From NCBI GenBank assembly GCA_934757245.1, contig CAKVLH010000008.1, positions 18,244 to 82,243 on the forward strand: 64,000 nucleotides of DNA, written 5' to 3'. Below the pieces are notes generated by a model. That model was not told the DNA's origin. It searched no databases and saw only the letters and a list, made by a program, of their open reading frames with translations. This DNA is from an uncultured Candidatus Melainabacteria bacterium (lineage in GTDB: Bacteria > Cyanobacteriota > Vampirovibrionia > Gastranaerophilales > Gastranaerophilaceae). A program made the translations under genes and the position numbers. Positions 1 through 10,025 of the stretch are shown piece after piece (the stretch's first letter is position 1; each line of letters starts with the position of its first letter).

Positions 1-298
1 AAAGACAGAGCTCGCCTTTTCCGCTAATTCGAGTAAAGTTTATAGGTTTTTGACCTTCTTTAAGCTCATATTTAAGTTTATTCTCTGCAACCCATTCGTT
101 AGAAGAAAATCCATAAATACGTTTTAAACAATCCAAAATACATTGCGTAATTGACATATATTTGCGTCCGTCTTGATTAACATGAATTGCAGAAATCTTA
201 GGCATTAAATTTTCTGCCAAATTCTGTAGCTCTGTATAATCAGCATTTTCAGATGTAAATATATTTAATAGTTCAGTTGGATTTGAAAAATCTTTCAT
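1..298 (-). CDS. Unrecognised protein, N-terminal part only (cut by window edge)
   Basis: An open frame runs from an ATG at 298 leftward off the window, giving 99 codons without a stop. The visible part starts MKDFSNPTELLNIF and is charged and soluble, with no signal peptide or membrane segment. I do not recognise the family. A 17-bp perfect inverted repeat lies 32 bases upstream of the start (330-346) and could be its operator. The next gene is divergent. Confidence 0.6.
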   Translation of the reverse strand, partial: MKDFSNPTELLNIFTSENADYTELQNLAENLMPKISAIHVNQDGRKYMSITQCILDCLKRIYGFSSNEWVAENKLKYELKEGQKPINFTRISGKGELCL

Positions 299-329
299 AG
301 CACAATTTTATCATAAAAATCTTGTATCT

Positions 330-346
330 ATTACCATACTGGTAAT
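330..346. promoter_or_regulatory. Perfect palindrome, possible operator
   Basis: ATTACCATACTGGTAAT is an inverted repeat with 7-bp arms around TAC, lying between two divergent genes and close to the start of the leftward gene. No T-run follows either arm, so it is not an intrinsic terminator. A role as a dimeric regulator site is inference only. Confidence 0.3.
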
Positions 347-413
347 TTTTAAAAGCTTAAATTAAATAAGCATGAAATAATATAAAGTTTTGTAACAATT
401 AACTAAAAATCAT

Positions 414-440
414 TAAAGTTTTCGAAAAATATGCCGTTAT
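414..440 (+). promoter_or_regulatory. Sigma28 (FliA)-type promoter
   Basis: TAAAGTTT (414-421), an 11-base spacer and GCCGTTAT (433-440) match the FliA consensus TAAAGTTT-N11-GCCGATAA at 14 of 16 positions. The site is 35 bases upstream of the start at 475. The spacer is almost identical to that of the site at 11465, so the two promoters may share ancestry. Confidence 0.75.
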
Positions 441-474
441 ACATGAAGTATTACAAAACATAAGGAGCAGAAAA

Positions 475-756
475 TTGGATATTAACAATTACAGCATTTA
501 TTCAGTAGTGTCTTCTAATGGCAATAAGAATGAAGCTGACATGAATGAAGTGCTAAAAAAATTAGACGCATTCAAAGCTCTTAATAATGCTAATGATGCA
601 AAAGAGTATTTGGAAAAGACATGGAACTTAACTCACGATGTTAAAAGATATCCGCTTGGTGATTCTTGTACTGTGGATATCAAAGAAAATGATAAAAAAC
701 TATTCGTTATGTTTGAATACGAAGATAATATTACAATGCACTATTTTAAAAAATAA
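475..756 (+). CDS. Small protein of unknown function, first gene of a sigma28-type operon
   Basis: A 93-residue protein starting at TTG 475, chosen because AAGGAG lies 7 bases upstream and there is no earlier in-frame start. It is mildly acidic by count (16 D/E against 13 K/R), has no signal peptide or membrane segment, and I do not recognise it. It lies 12 bases ahead of the 951-aa gene, with its own Shine-Dalgarno, behind a FliA-type promoter. A small acidic protein encoded just before a large signal-less protein is the arrangement of type III export chaperones and their cargo. That reading is hypothesis. Confidence 0.7.
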   Translation: MDINNYSIYSVVSSNGNKNEADMNEVLKKLDAFKALNNANDAKEYLEKTWNLTHDVKRYPLGDSCTVDIKENDKKLFVMFEYEDNITMHYFKK

Positions 757-768
757 GGAGAATATAAA

Positions 769-3624
769 ATGAATTTTGACAACTCTAGATTTCCAAGAAA
801 ATTTAACAACAATAATTTTCAATGGAGACTAACACCAAACACAGAGAAAGAAATTGTTTTCAAAAATAATGAAAAAATCCAATTAACACCAATAAATCTA
901 GAAATAAAAACTTTGGAAAATTTTGATTTAGAAACTTTTACAAAGATGTGCGAATCTGATGATGCTGACATTGAAAAAATTAAAGCATATTTAGAAAAAT
1001 GTGGTATTGAATATGAAATTAGTGATGATGGTAAAACAATTTCTGTAAAGAATGCAGTTGTTAATAATTGTAAAATACCTAAAATGGATTTTCAAATAAG
1101 AGAAGCTTCAGAAACAAACACAACAGAAAACAAAACAGATATCAAAACTCTCGTAAACCAATACGTTGAAACTTGGGTAAATGATTTTAAGACCAGTTAC
1201 AAACGTTGGGGTTTGGAAAGTGCACCTACAGAAGCTCAAATTAAAACATTTAAAGAAACTTTAACAAATGCTTGCGCTGATACAACTTCACTTAAAGATA
1301 CTACCGAAGAAGGAGTAAAAGTTTGGGTAAGAGCACAAGCTAACGTTGCAATTACACAAGTTAAATTCGACAACTATTATGATAGTTTAGTTGACATGTT
1401 TGCAAAAAGCTTTGCTGATTTTGGTTTAGATTCTAACTTAACAGGAGATGAATTAAAACAAGTTAAAGATGCTTTTGAAAAAGCTTACAAAGCCGGTTTA
1501 AATACTCATGTAGCATCGATTAATGCAAAAGGTGATCACCAAATCGAATCGAATTCTGATTTACAAACTTGGTTTAAATCTTTGTTAACAGAAGCTTTGA
1601 AACCTGTTAAAACCGCAAGAAGCGTAAAAGCCGGAGAAGTTACCGTAGGACACTTACGACAATGGCATTTATTAGGTTCACCGTATTTTGAGCAAACTGA
1701 TCATGGTACGTTCAAACTTAAATCAGGATTTTATACTGGCACAGAAGAAATAAAAACTGTACAACAGTTACTTGATGCTTTACAAAATAAAAAAACAATT
1801 ACTACAGAACCTGTAAATGAATCTCCTACGACTCCTACAACATCTTCTACAACCACAACAGATAATACGGAAGCTTATGCTAAACTTGCAAATGCAGCTC
1901 AAGAATTAGAAGATGACATTAAAAGTGGTGATAAATTATCAAAAGTAACAAAATTCTGCCCTGTAATTAGCGCATACGTTGGCGATAATAATGTATGGGG
2001 AGAAGACTCAAATGGAGACTTGGTATTTAGACAAATGCTAAAAGGACTTAAAAATGCCAATACAGGTCTTGATGAAGATACTATTGCGAAATTGTTGAAA
2101 ACAGCTTGGGTGCGTGCGGTTGGAAGTTGCGATGCAAGAGTCAATATAGAAATTGAGACAGAAACATTTACAAGTATGGTTTTAGCTAACTTATCAGCTA
2201 TGCTTAAGAACTTACAATCACATCCAGAAAACTTGCAATACTTCATTGGCATCTCTGTTGATGCAACTGGAATTGAAACATATAATACAACAACAAAAGT
2301 TGATTGTAGAAACTTTATTAAGTATGACACAGGAGAGTCTCATTTAGTAAATGATAATGATGACAAGAACTTCCAAGCAGCAATGCAACAATTACTAGAA
2401 AACATTTACAAACAGTATCCAAACGTTGATAAAAACGTATTGAAACAATTATTTAACAGAGCACAAGAAAATACTCTTTCTGATATAAACCAAGGTATTG
2501 TACCTATGACAGCATCAGGAATATCAGGAAGTGCAAATGCAGAAATGAAATCCTTAATAGACATGGTAGTTTATAAATTCAATAATGCGATGAGTAGTGC
2601 ATTGATAAACACTAGATCATATAGCAATCAAAAGTTATTGGAAAATGGCACATTTAAAGCCAGAGGCGAAGAAGCAGAAACAAAAGCTCCAAAATCAAAA
2701 CAAACAGATGCACAAAATACAGCTTATAAAGAAGGCGCTGCCGGATTAAAGAGTATTATTACGAATGCAAGAGAAATACGAAATCTTGTAAGTAGTTGCA
2801 ATGAAGCATCTAGAGCAGACAGAAATCCAAATGTTACAGATGGTTATATGCACACAGAATTTGGTATTGACGGAAAAGGTAATATTGTATTCCAAGAAAA
2901 AGCTACAACTAGAGTATATAATAATTTAGTATCATATTTGACAGATTGGGTTAAGGAATCTGCAAGTGATGCATACAACAAAATCGGTGAAAACAACTTC
3001 AAACTATTAATTCAAAGTGCTTGGATTATGGCTTATAATAGCTTCGATTCATCTAAAACCGGTGGCAATAAAGTAGAATATTTCATCAAGAAAGTAATGG
3101 AAAACCTTAGCAAAATGTTGGATAAATTAAAGACAAATCCGGAACTTATGGAAGCGTATACTAAGCACACATCTTATGCAGACACAAGTTTAACAGACGG
3201 ATTAAGACATTATGGAACAAATACAACATATGGTAATGACCAAAACATTTATTACCAAGGTACTATAACGCAACATAAAGACGGTACTGTTCATATTAGT
3301 CAAACAAATGATGACAATGACTACCAAACAACAATGAATGAATTATTAACAAGAGTTATTGCAAAATATCCTAGTATCGATTCGAAAGTTGTTACAAATG
3401 TATTCAGAGAAGCTCAAAAAGCTGCATTAAAATCTGCACAAAACAAAACCGAAGACTGTCCATACGGTACTGGAAATAATAGCAGTAAGGTGGAAGATAA
3501 CTCTAGAAACTGGGGTGGCTTTGATAGCCGAAATGGAGACAATGGTTATATCACAATGGACAGACTTGTCCAACTTACTTTATACTACTTCGATAAATTG
3601 CTTATGCAAGAATTGACTAAATAA
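769..3624 (+). CDS. Large repetitive helical protein, unknown function, possible export substrate
   Basis: A 951-residue protein with an ATG behind AAGGAG. There is no Sec signal or membrane segment. It contains a helical module repeated at least four times: around residues 125-170, 200-245, 535-570 and 850-890, with patterns such as FNRAQENTL and FREAQKAAL. A longer duplication pairs 430-620 with 735-950: KLLKTAWVRA matches KLLIQSAWIMA, and YPNVD matches YPSID. A T/P/S-rich linker (343-365) separates the N-terminal part from the duplicated half. The 697-aa protein at 11536 carries a related module and both genes have FliA-type promoters. I cannot assign a function; flagellar-type secretion is an inference from promoter and lack of signal peptide. 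Confidence 0.85.
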   Translation: MNFDNSRFPRKFNNNNFQWRLTPNTEKEIVFKNNEKIQLTPINLEIKTLENFDLETFTKMCESDDADIEKIKAYLEKCGIEYEISDDGKTISVKNAVVNNCKIPKMDFQIREASETNTTENKTDIKTLVNQYVETWVNDFKTSYKRWGLESAPTEAQIKTFKETLTNACADTTSLKDTTEEGVKVWVRAQANVAITQVKFDNYYDSLVDMFAKSFADFGLDSNLTGDELKQVKDAFEKAYKAGLNTHVASINAKGDHQIESNSDLQTWFKSLLTEALKPVKTARSVKAGEVTVGHLRQWHLLGSPYFEQTDHGTFKLKSGFYTGTEEIKTVQQLLDALQNKKTITTEPVNESPTTPTTSSTTTTDNTEAYAKLANAAQELEDDIKSGDKLSKVTKFCPVISAYVGDNNVWGEDSNGDLVFRQMLKGLKNANTGLDEDTIAKLLKTAWVRAVGSCDARVNIEIETETFTSMVLANLSAMLKNLQSHPENLQYFIGISVDATGIETYNTTTKVDCRNFIKYDTGESHLVNDNDDKNFQAAMQQLLENIYKQYPNVDKNVLKQLFNRAQENTLSDINQGIVPMTASGISGSANAEMKSLIDMVVYKFNNAMSSALINTRSYSNQKLLENGTFKARGEEAETKAPKSKQTDAQNTAYKEGAAGLKSIITNAREIRNLVSSCNEASRADRNPNVTDGYMHTEFGIDGKGNIVFQEKATTRVYNNLVSYLTDWVKESASDAYNKIGENNFKLLIQSAWIMAYNSFDSSKTGGNKVEYFIKKVMENLSKMLDKLKTNPELMEAYTKHTSYADTSLTDGLRHYGTNTTYGNDQNIYYQGTITQHKDGTVHISQTNDDNDYQTTMNELLTRVIAKYPSIDSKVVTNVFREAQKAALKSAQNKTEDCPYGTGNNSSKVEDNSRNWGGFDSRNGDNGYITMDRLVQLTLYYFDKLLMQELTK

Positions 3625-3628
3625 TATG

Positions 3629-3660
3629 AATGGCGGAGCCAAAGGCTCCGCCATTTTATT
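3629..3660 (+). terminator. Intrinsic terminator after the 951-aa gene
   Basis: A 12-bp perfect stem, AATGGCGGAGCC / GGCTCCGCCATT with loop AAA, is followed by TTTATT. It lies 4 bases beyond the stop codon at 3624. Confidence 0.9.
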
Positions 3661-3682
3661 AAGCACTATAATTTTGTAGCAT

Positions 3683-3812
3683 ATTCACCTCATCCTAACC
3701 TTGTCTTGGATTATTCGGGGTGTCGGCGGAGTAACGTCCGACCTCCACCTTACGGGCTTACGCCCTACCGAAAATCCGCTCTCCTGTAAGGAGAAGGAAT
3801 GCGCTAAAGACA
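3683..3812. repeat. Dispersed GC-rich palindromic repeat
   Basis: This stretch reads CACCTCATCCTAACC at the left and CTCTCCTGTAAGGAGAAGG near the right, followed by GCGCTAAAGA. The same words occur at 11200-11360 and, inverted, at 49181-49310. It is markedly richer in G+C than its surroundings and has no coding frame of its own. Confidence 0.6.
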
Positions 3813-3833
3813 TTCTTCCTAAGCAAATATGTA

Positions 3834-4358
3834 TCACTTAACGATTGCTGGCGGTTCAACTCCTTCGGGACAAGGATGTGGGCGTTGCCCTTGTTCAAAT
3901 TTTTGTCTTCCTTCTTTTTTCATTTCTTCAAGAATTTTCTTTTGATCTTTTGTCAAAATTGATTCAAATTCTTTCATATTCTTTTTACGAATTGCATTTG
4001 CTTTCTTTTCTAAATTTTTGATATCTTTATCAATCGCATTCAATCTTTCTTCTTGAACCCAACCTGCAACTCTTGACATTTTAACCATTTCAGCTTCTTT
4101 TTTCTTATCGCGAATTTTATCCATAATTGGTTTCATTTCTTTGTGTCCTTTTATGCGAAGTTCTTTTGCCTTAATTTTTTGTTCTTCTGTTAAGCCTAAT
4201 TTTTGTTCAAAAGCCGCTTCTCTAGCTTTTCTCATCTTTATCATTTCTTCCCTTGAAGGTGGATTTTTAAAATCCGGTTTTCTAAAGTTGTCTTCTGCCG
4301 CAAATGCAGCTGATGAGATCAAACATAAAGCACAAGCTATGATTGCTATTTTTTTCAT
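3834..4358 (-). CDS. Periplasmic Spy/CpxP-like (LTXXQ) protein
   Basis: 174 residues from ATG 4358, behind AGAGG; a TTG two codons earlier is the alternative. Residues 1-20 form a Sec signal peptide ending AAFAA. The mature part is highly charged and helical, with an LTxxQ-type motif (LGLTEEQKIKAKELR) and a second LTKDQKK near residue 140, as in the Spy/CpxP/heavy-metal-sensor fold. It is the third gene of an anti-sigma / ECF sigma operon, 18 bases after the sigma gene. By analogy with CnrX- or CpxP-type proteins it may sense envelope stress or metal and act on the anti-sigma factor; that role is inferred. Confidence 0.75.
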   Translation of the reverse strand: MKKIAIIACALCLISSAAFAAEDNFRKPDFKNPPSREEMIKMRKAREAAFEQKLGLTEEQKIKAKELRIKGHKEMKPIMDKIRDKKKEAEMVKMSRVAGWVQEERLNAIDKDIKNLEKKANAIRKKNMKEFESILTKDQKKILEEMKKEGRQKFEQGQRPHPCPEGVEPPAIVK

Positions 4359-4376
4359 TTTCAATACCTCTCTTAT

Positions 4377-4874
4377 TTATAATAAATCTTCTAAAACTTC
4401 TGCCAATTCTCTCTTAGCATTATAAATTCTTGATTTTATTGTTCCTATCGGACAATTCAGTTTCTGCGCAACTTCTTCGTATGTATAGCCATAAATTTCA
4501 CAAAGCATAATCGTTTCTCTAAGTTTTGGTTTAAGAGCATCGATTGCTGTTATTATTCGTTTTTGGCGTTCACTTGTAATTACACAGTCTTCAGGAGTTC
4601 GTTTTTTGTCTTTAATAGAGCATAAAACAAATTCATCTGATGTTGAATTTTGTTCATTCTTAACAACCGCAGATTTTAGGTAATCTTTTGAAGTATTTTT
4701 GGCAATAGTATTTATCCAACTCTTAAAAGAACCGCGTTCTTCATATTTATCAGCATTCTTCCAGAGTTTTATATAAACTTCTTGCTCTATATCTTCGTTT
4801 TCTTGTTTAGTTATAAGTTTAATTATATTTTTAATATTTTGTTTGTTCGCGTTTATTATTTCGTTAAAATTCAT
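4377..4874 (-). CDS. ECF-type RNA polymerase sigma factor
   Basis: 165 residues. Region 2 is visible around residues 25-70 (IEQEVYIKLWKNADKY, FKSWINTIAKN) and region 4 around 105-160, with the helix-turn-helix YTYEEVAQKLNCPIGTIKSRIYNAKREL. The length is normal for the ECF group, which lacks regions 1 and 3. Its ATG overlaps the stop of the preceding anti-sigma gene (ATGA at 4874-4871), implying translational coupling. It should direct transcription of an envelope-stress regulon, probably including its own operon. Confidence 0.9.
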   Translation of the reverse strand: MNFNEIINANKQNIKNIIKLITKQENEDIEQEVYIKLWKNADKYEERGSFKSWINTIAKNTSKDYLKSAVVKNEQNSTSDEFVLCSIKDKKRTPEDCVITSERQKRIITAIDALKPKLRETIMLCEIYGYTYEEVAQKLNCPIGTIKSRIYNAKRELAEVLEDLL

Positions 4875-5218
4875 TCATCCACCATTAACAGTCCGTAAGA
4901 ATCAACCGGAAAACCTAAGTCCTCTGCAGATAAGCTTTCACCATACTTTAAAGAATCCATTAAATCATCATTCGTGGCAACAAATCCATACGTTAATATT
5001 GAAAAAAGTAAAAGCAACATTGCACAAGCAACTCTAATTTTTGGACGCTTTTTATTTTTTGCATGATAATAAAATTTTACTTCATCAATTAATTCGGAAA
5101 CTTTTTCCATTTTTTCCGCTTCAAGCCTACAATCCTCACATTCTTCAATGTGCTTTTTCAAAGTTTCCTCGTCAGAAAAAACAAATAATCCTTCGTATTT
5201 TGTACATTTCTTATCCAT
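4871..5218 (-). CDS. Membrane anti-sigma factor with zinc-finger (ZAS/zf-HC2-like) domain
   Basis: 115 residues from ATG 5218, which has AGAGGTAATCAA before it; a 13-residue upstream extension has no ribosome site and was rejected. The N-terminus carries C5 and the HIEECEDC element, the His-x3-Cys-x2-Cys signature of zinc-binding anti-sigma domains. One membrane segment follows at about residues 57-74 (VACAMLLLLFSILTYGFV), with a short acidic periplasmic tail. It precedes and overlaps the ECF sigma gene. Family knowledge says the cytoplasmic zinc domain holds the sigma factor until a periplasmic signal releases it. Confidence 0.8.
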   Translation of the reverse strand: MDKKCTKYEGLFVFSDEETLKKHIEECEDCRLEAEKMEKVSELIDEVKFYYHAKNKKRPKIRVACAMLLLLFSILTYGFVATNDDLMDSLKYGESLSAEDLGFPVDSYGLLMVDE

Positions 5219-5377
5219 TTGATTACCTCTTATACTAGTATAACGAAAATGATGCAAAATTGTTCAGAATTATTTATAATACCCTCTCTTGACTTTCTAA
5301 ATTCAAAAGCAGACAAAAAACTTAGTCTTTTCATAAAAAATTCTTTCTCCACAAAGGAAAGATTAGAGACTAATAAT

Positions 5378-5480
5378 AAAAAAAAAAGACCTTGTGTATA
5401 TGAAACAAGGCCTGTCCGTTTAAATAAGAAGAGAGAGCTTTATGTTTTTTATAAAAACCGTCAAGAAAAAATTTTGCTAG
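5378..5480 (-). ncRNA. Orphan intrinsic terminator, candidate small RNA
   Basis: On the minus strand an 8-bp stem (5412-5405 / 5395-5388, with one G-T pair) is followed by an uninterrupted T-run at 5387-5378. No open frame with a start signal ends here: dnaK terminates before it at its own hairpin (5540-5562), and the next gene begins at 5218. The sequence before the stem includes CTCTCTCTTC, which could pair with Shine-Dalgarno sites. A TTGACG box lies at 5464-5459, but I see no well-spaced -10. Nothing else is recognised in the gap 5219-5585. Confidence 0.35.
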
Positions 5481-5539
5481 TTAAAAGTCAAACAATTTAC
5501 AAAACTTTACATTTGTTTAAAATTTTTCCACAAAAAAAA

Positions 5540-5562
5540 GCTCGGATTCAATGAATCCGAGC
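5540..5562 (-). terminator. Intrinsic terminator of dnaK
   Basis: An 11-bp perfect stem GCTCGGATTCA / TGAATCCGAGC with a single-base loop. On the minus strand it is followed by a run of eight T (complement of 5532-5539). It is 24 bases past the dnaK stop. Confidence 0.88.
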
Positions 5563-5585
5563 CTTTTTAAAATTTATACTATAAA

Positions 5586-7590
<2,005 letters not shown>

Positions 7591-7657
7591 TACTTTTATT
7601 AAATCATCATTTTCAAGAAAACCTTAAAAAATAAACAAAAAATTAATTATTCAAATT

Positions 7658-9106
7658 CTAATAAGTCAAAATTCCGTATGCAGTAAGCTTAGATTTAGCT
7701 TCGGGATGGCGTTTTAAGTATGTTTTCAAAATATTTCTCGCATTCAAATAGTCATGCTGTTTAACATAAATATTCGCCAAATTAGTTACATAAGCTTGAT
7801 TATCAGGATTGGCTTTGATTAACATTTTATATTCAGCAATCGCTTTATTAGCATCATTTTTTGCATAAATTTCAGCAGCCAAAAGGTGTAATTCTTCAGC
7901 GTCTTTGATTTCTCTAGCAGAATTCAGATAATCTAAAGCCATTTCAGTATGGTCTATATAGTAATATGAAACTGCTAAATTATAATAAACTATATATTTA
8001 ACGTCATTTGTATCCGCTAGGCTTAATGCTTTTTCGAGAGCCTTAATCGCTTCAGGATATTTTTTCTGAGCAACAAAACTTTCTGCTAAATCAATATAAC
8101 CTCCCGGAAGTGTAGGAGCTTGATAGATATAATGTTTAGCCTCTCTTGCCTTGGAAATACTTATATCTTCATCATCACCAAGAACCAAATAAGGCACATA
8201 TTCGCTCGGCAAATCACCCTTATTCGTAATATCTGGTTTGATTTTATAAAGTAATTTTAATGTGCTAATGTCAGCTTCTGTTAAGCTTAGCCTGCTATCT
8301 TCCACCAATGTTTGATTATCTTTTGCAAGATACATAATGTTTCCTGAATCATAACTATGCCCCATAAATCCCAGAGCATGGAATATTTCATGAAGCGCAG
8401 TATTATAAATCTGATTTGGAGTAAAATCATTACCGTCAGGTGCTTTTGTGTAAAATTTTATATTCATGCGCTCAAGCGTATTAGAATTAATTTCAGGTGT
8501 AGTATAAGCAACCACGTATTTTCTGCCATATTCCAGATTCTCGGCGTTATTTTGTTGAAAATCGATTACAATATTCGCATTTTTATTAGTTTCCGCAAAC
8601 ATTATAGGACTTGTTTTCTCCCAAGTATTAAATGCGTTTTTAATTTCTTGAACGTATTCTTTAGGTGCATTTTGAGAATTTACAAAGCAATAAGTAATCG
8701 GCAATTTACTCCACCTAACAATTTTTTGGTTGAAAGGAGCTTGTCGTATATAATTCAACGGATAATTTCTATGAACTTCACGTCGTAAGTCATACAAAAA
8801 ATATTTTGCTTTAACAGATGCTGCATCCAAAATCGAATCTTCCGCAATATTAACCAATTTTTCTTGAGATTCAACCGTAAGCGGAGAATTAATTATTGAA
8901 TTAACATAAATTTCTCTTATATCAGCATCATTATATCCTTGTGAAAACGATTTTTCAAAGAAAGTTTGCGCTTCTTTTCCGTTATTGTGCTGATAATAAT
9001 AATTACCGATTTGTGCGTAAATCATGCCGGTATTTGAGCGAAAATATAAAGCGCCTGCAAGTATTACAGCTAAAGTTGTATAAAAAAATATACGAAATTT
9101 ATTCAT
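7658..9106 (-). CDS. Membrane-anchored matrixin-type zinc metalloprotease with TPR repeats
   Basis: 482 residues. Residues 5-22 are one hydrophobic N-terminal anchor or uncleaved signal. A TPR-like pair lies at 30-60. The peptidase domain spans about 130-290, with the full metzincin motif HEIFHALGFMGH at 239-250 and a Met-turn NIMY at 256-259, as in peptidase M10A. Four or more TPR units fill about 330-475. The predicted location is outside the cytoplasmic membrane, with TPRs for partner binding. No propeptide cysteine switch is seen. The protease-TPR fusion is unusual; substrates are unknown. Confidence 0.85.
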   Translation of the reverse strand: MNKFRIFFYTTLAVILAGALYFRSNTGMIYAQIGNYYYQHNNGKEAQTFFEKSFSQGYNDADIREIYVNSIINSPLTVESQEKLVNIAEDSILDAASVKAKYFLYDLRREVHRNYPLNYIRQAPFNQKIVRWSKLPITYCFVNSQNAPKEYVQEIKNAFNTWEKTSPIMFAETNKNANIVIDFQQNNAENLEYGRKYVVAYTTPEINSNTLERMNIKFYTKAPDGNDFTPNQIYNTALHEIFHALGFMGHSYDSGNIMYLAKDNQTLVEDSRLSLTEADISTLKLLYKIKPDITNKGDLPSEYVPYLVLGDDEDISISKAREAKHYIYQAPTLPGGYIDLAESFVAQKKYPEAIKALEKALSLADTNDVKYIVYYNLAVSYYYIDHTEMALDYLNSAREIKDAEELHLLAAEIYAKNDANKAIAEYKMLIKANPDNQAYVTNLANIYVKQHDYLNARNILKTYLKRHPEAKSKLTAYGILTY

Positions 9107-9161
9107 CTACACCACTAAAGATATCTCTCTACATTAATATAATAGCATTAAAATAACGTTT

Positions 9162-10010
9162 TTATTTATTAATTGCAAAATACACTTCTTTCAGACGTTT
9201 TTTGCTGATATGAGTATACAATTGAGTGGTTGAAACATCGCTATGCCCTAAGAGTTCTTGCACAACTCTCAAGTCTGCACCGTTTTCAAGCAAATGTGTT
9301 GCAAAGCTGTGTCTTAGAGTATGTGGAGAAATATTTTTATGAATCAATTTGCCTTGATTATGGATAAAGCTATAAATATCTTGGCGTGTAACAAAATGCC
9401 CGTTATCCTTAATCAAAAGATTTTTAGTAATCAAACCGAACTTCTTAATCAAAAAATCTCTTGTCGGCAAAAATTCTTTTACAACGGATTTTGCTTGTTC
9501 GCCGATTGGAATTATGCGTTCTTTTGAACCTTTACCAAAACAACGAACGTATTTTGATGATAAATCTATATCGTTTATTTTAAGATTAACAAGTTCAGAA
9601 ACTCTTAATCCGCAGCTATAAAGCAACTCCATAATTACATGTTCAAGCGGAGTTAAATTATTATGCAACATCTCATCAATTTCTTTAACAGAAACTACTT
9701 TTGGCAATCTTTGAGGAGTTTTCGGCTGTTCTAAAGTCGCAGCAGGGTTTTTATCCAGAATTCCTGATGAAGTTGCCCATTTAAAAAATCCTCTCAAAGA
9801 CGCAACTTTTCGAATAACGCTAGTCGGTGCGAGTTTTCTTTCTCTAAGAGTTCTAACATAAGAATTAATTGTCATTCGGCTTATTGATTTAATATCTTCA
9901 ATGCCTTGCGCAAAATCAGACAAATCACGCCTGTAGGCATCAATCGTATTTTGCGAAAGTCCTTTTTCCAGCTCCAAATATTCTAAATATTCTCCGATTG
10001 TTTGATACAA
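9162..10010 (-). CDS. xerC: Tyrosine recombinase, XerC/XerD type
   Basis: 282 residues, normal for Xer proteins. The SAM-like N-terminal domain spans about 1-85. All catalytic residues are visible: R136 (GLRVSEL), K160, H230 and R233 (HTLRH), H256 (LLGHSDVSTTQ) and Y265 (LYTHI). The start is TTG 10010 behind GAGGAAAAGAG, since no in-frame ATG exists nearby. Its expected role is resolving chromosome dimers at dif. The HNH-like gene upstream ends 15 bases before it, so both may be co-transcribed. XerC versus XerD cannot be decided from this sequence alone. Confidence 0.9.
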   Translation of the reverse strand: MYQTIGEYLEYLELEKGLSQNTIDAYRRDLSDFAQGIEDIKSISRMTINSYVRTLRERKLAPTSVIRKVASLRGFFKWATSSGILDKNPAATLEQPKTPQRLPKVVSVKEIDEMLHNNLTPLEHVIMELLYSCGLRVSELVNLKINDIDLSSKYVRCFGKGSKERIIPIGEQAKSVVKEFLPTRDFLIKKFGLITKNLLIKDNGHFVTRQDIYSFIHNQGKLIHKNISPHTLRHSFATHLLENGADLRVVQELLGHSDVSTTQLYTHISKKRLKEVYFAINK

Positions 10011-10025
10011 ACTCTTTTCCTCTAT

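Noticed and set aside
5219..5554. Plus-strand 111-codon open frame
   Set aside because: It runs through two terminators and the anti-sigma leader, has no ribosome site and an implausible K-rich composition.
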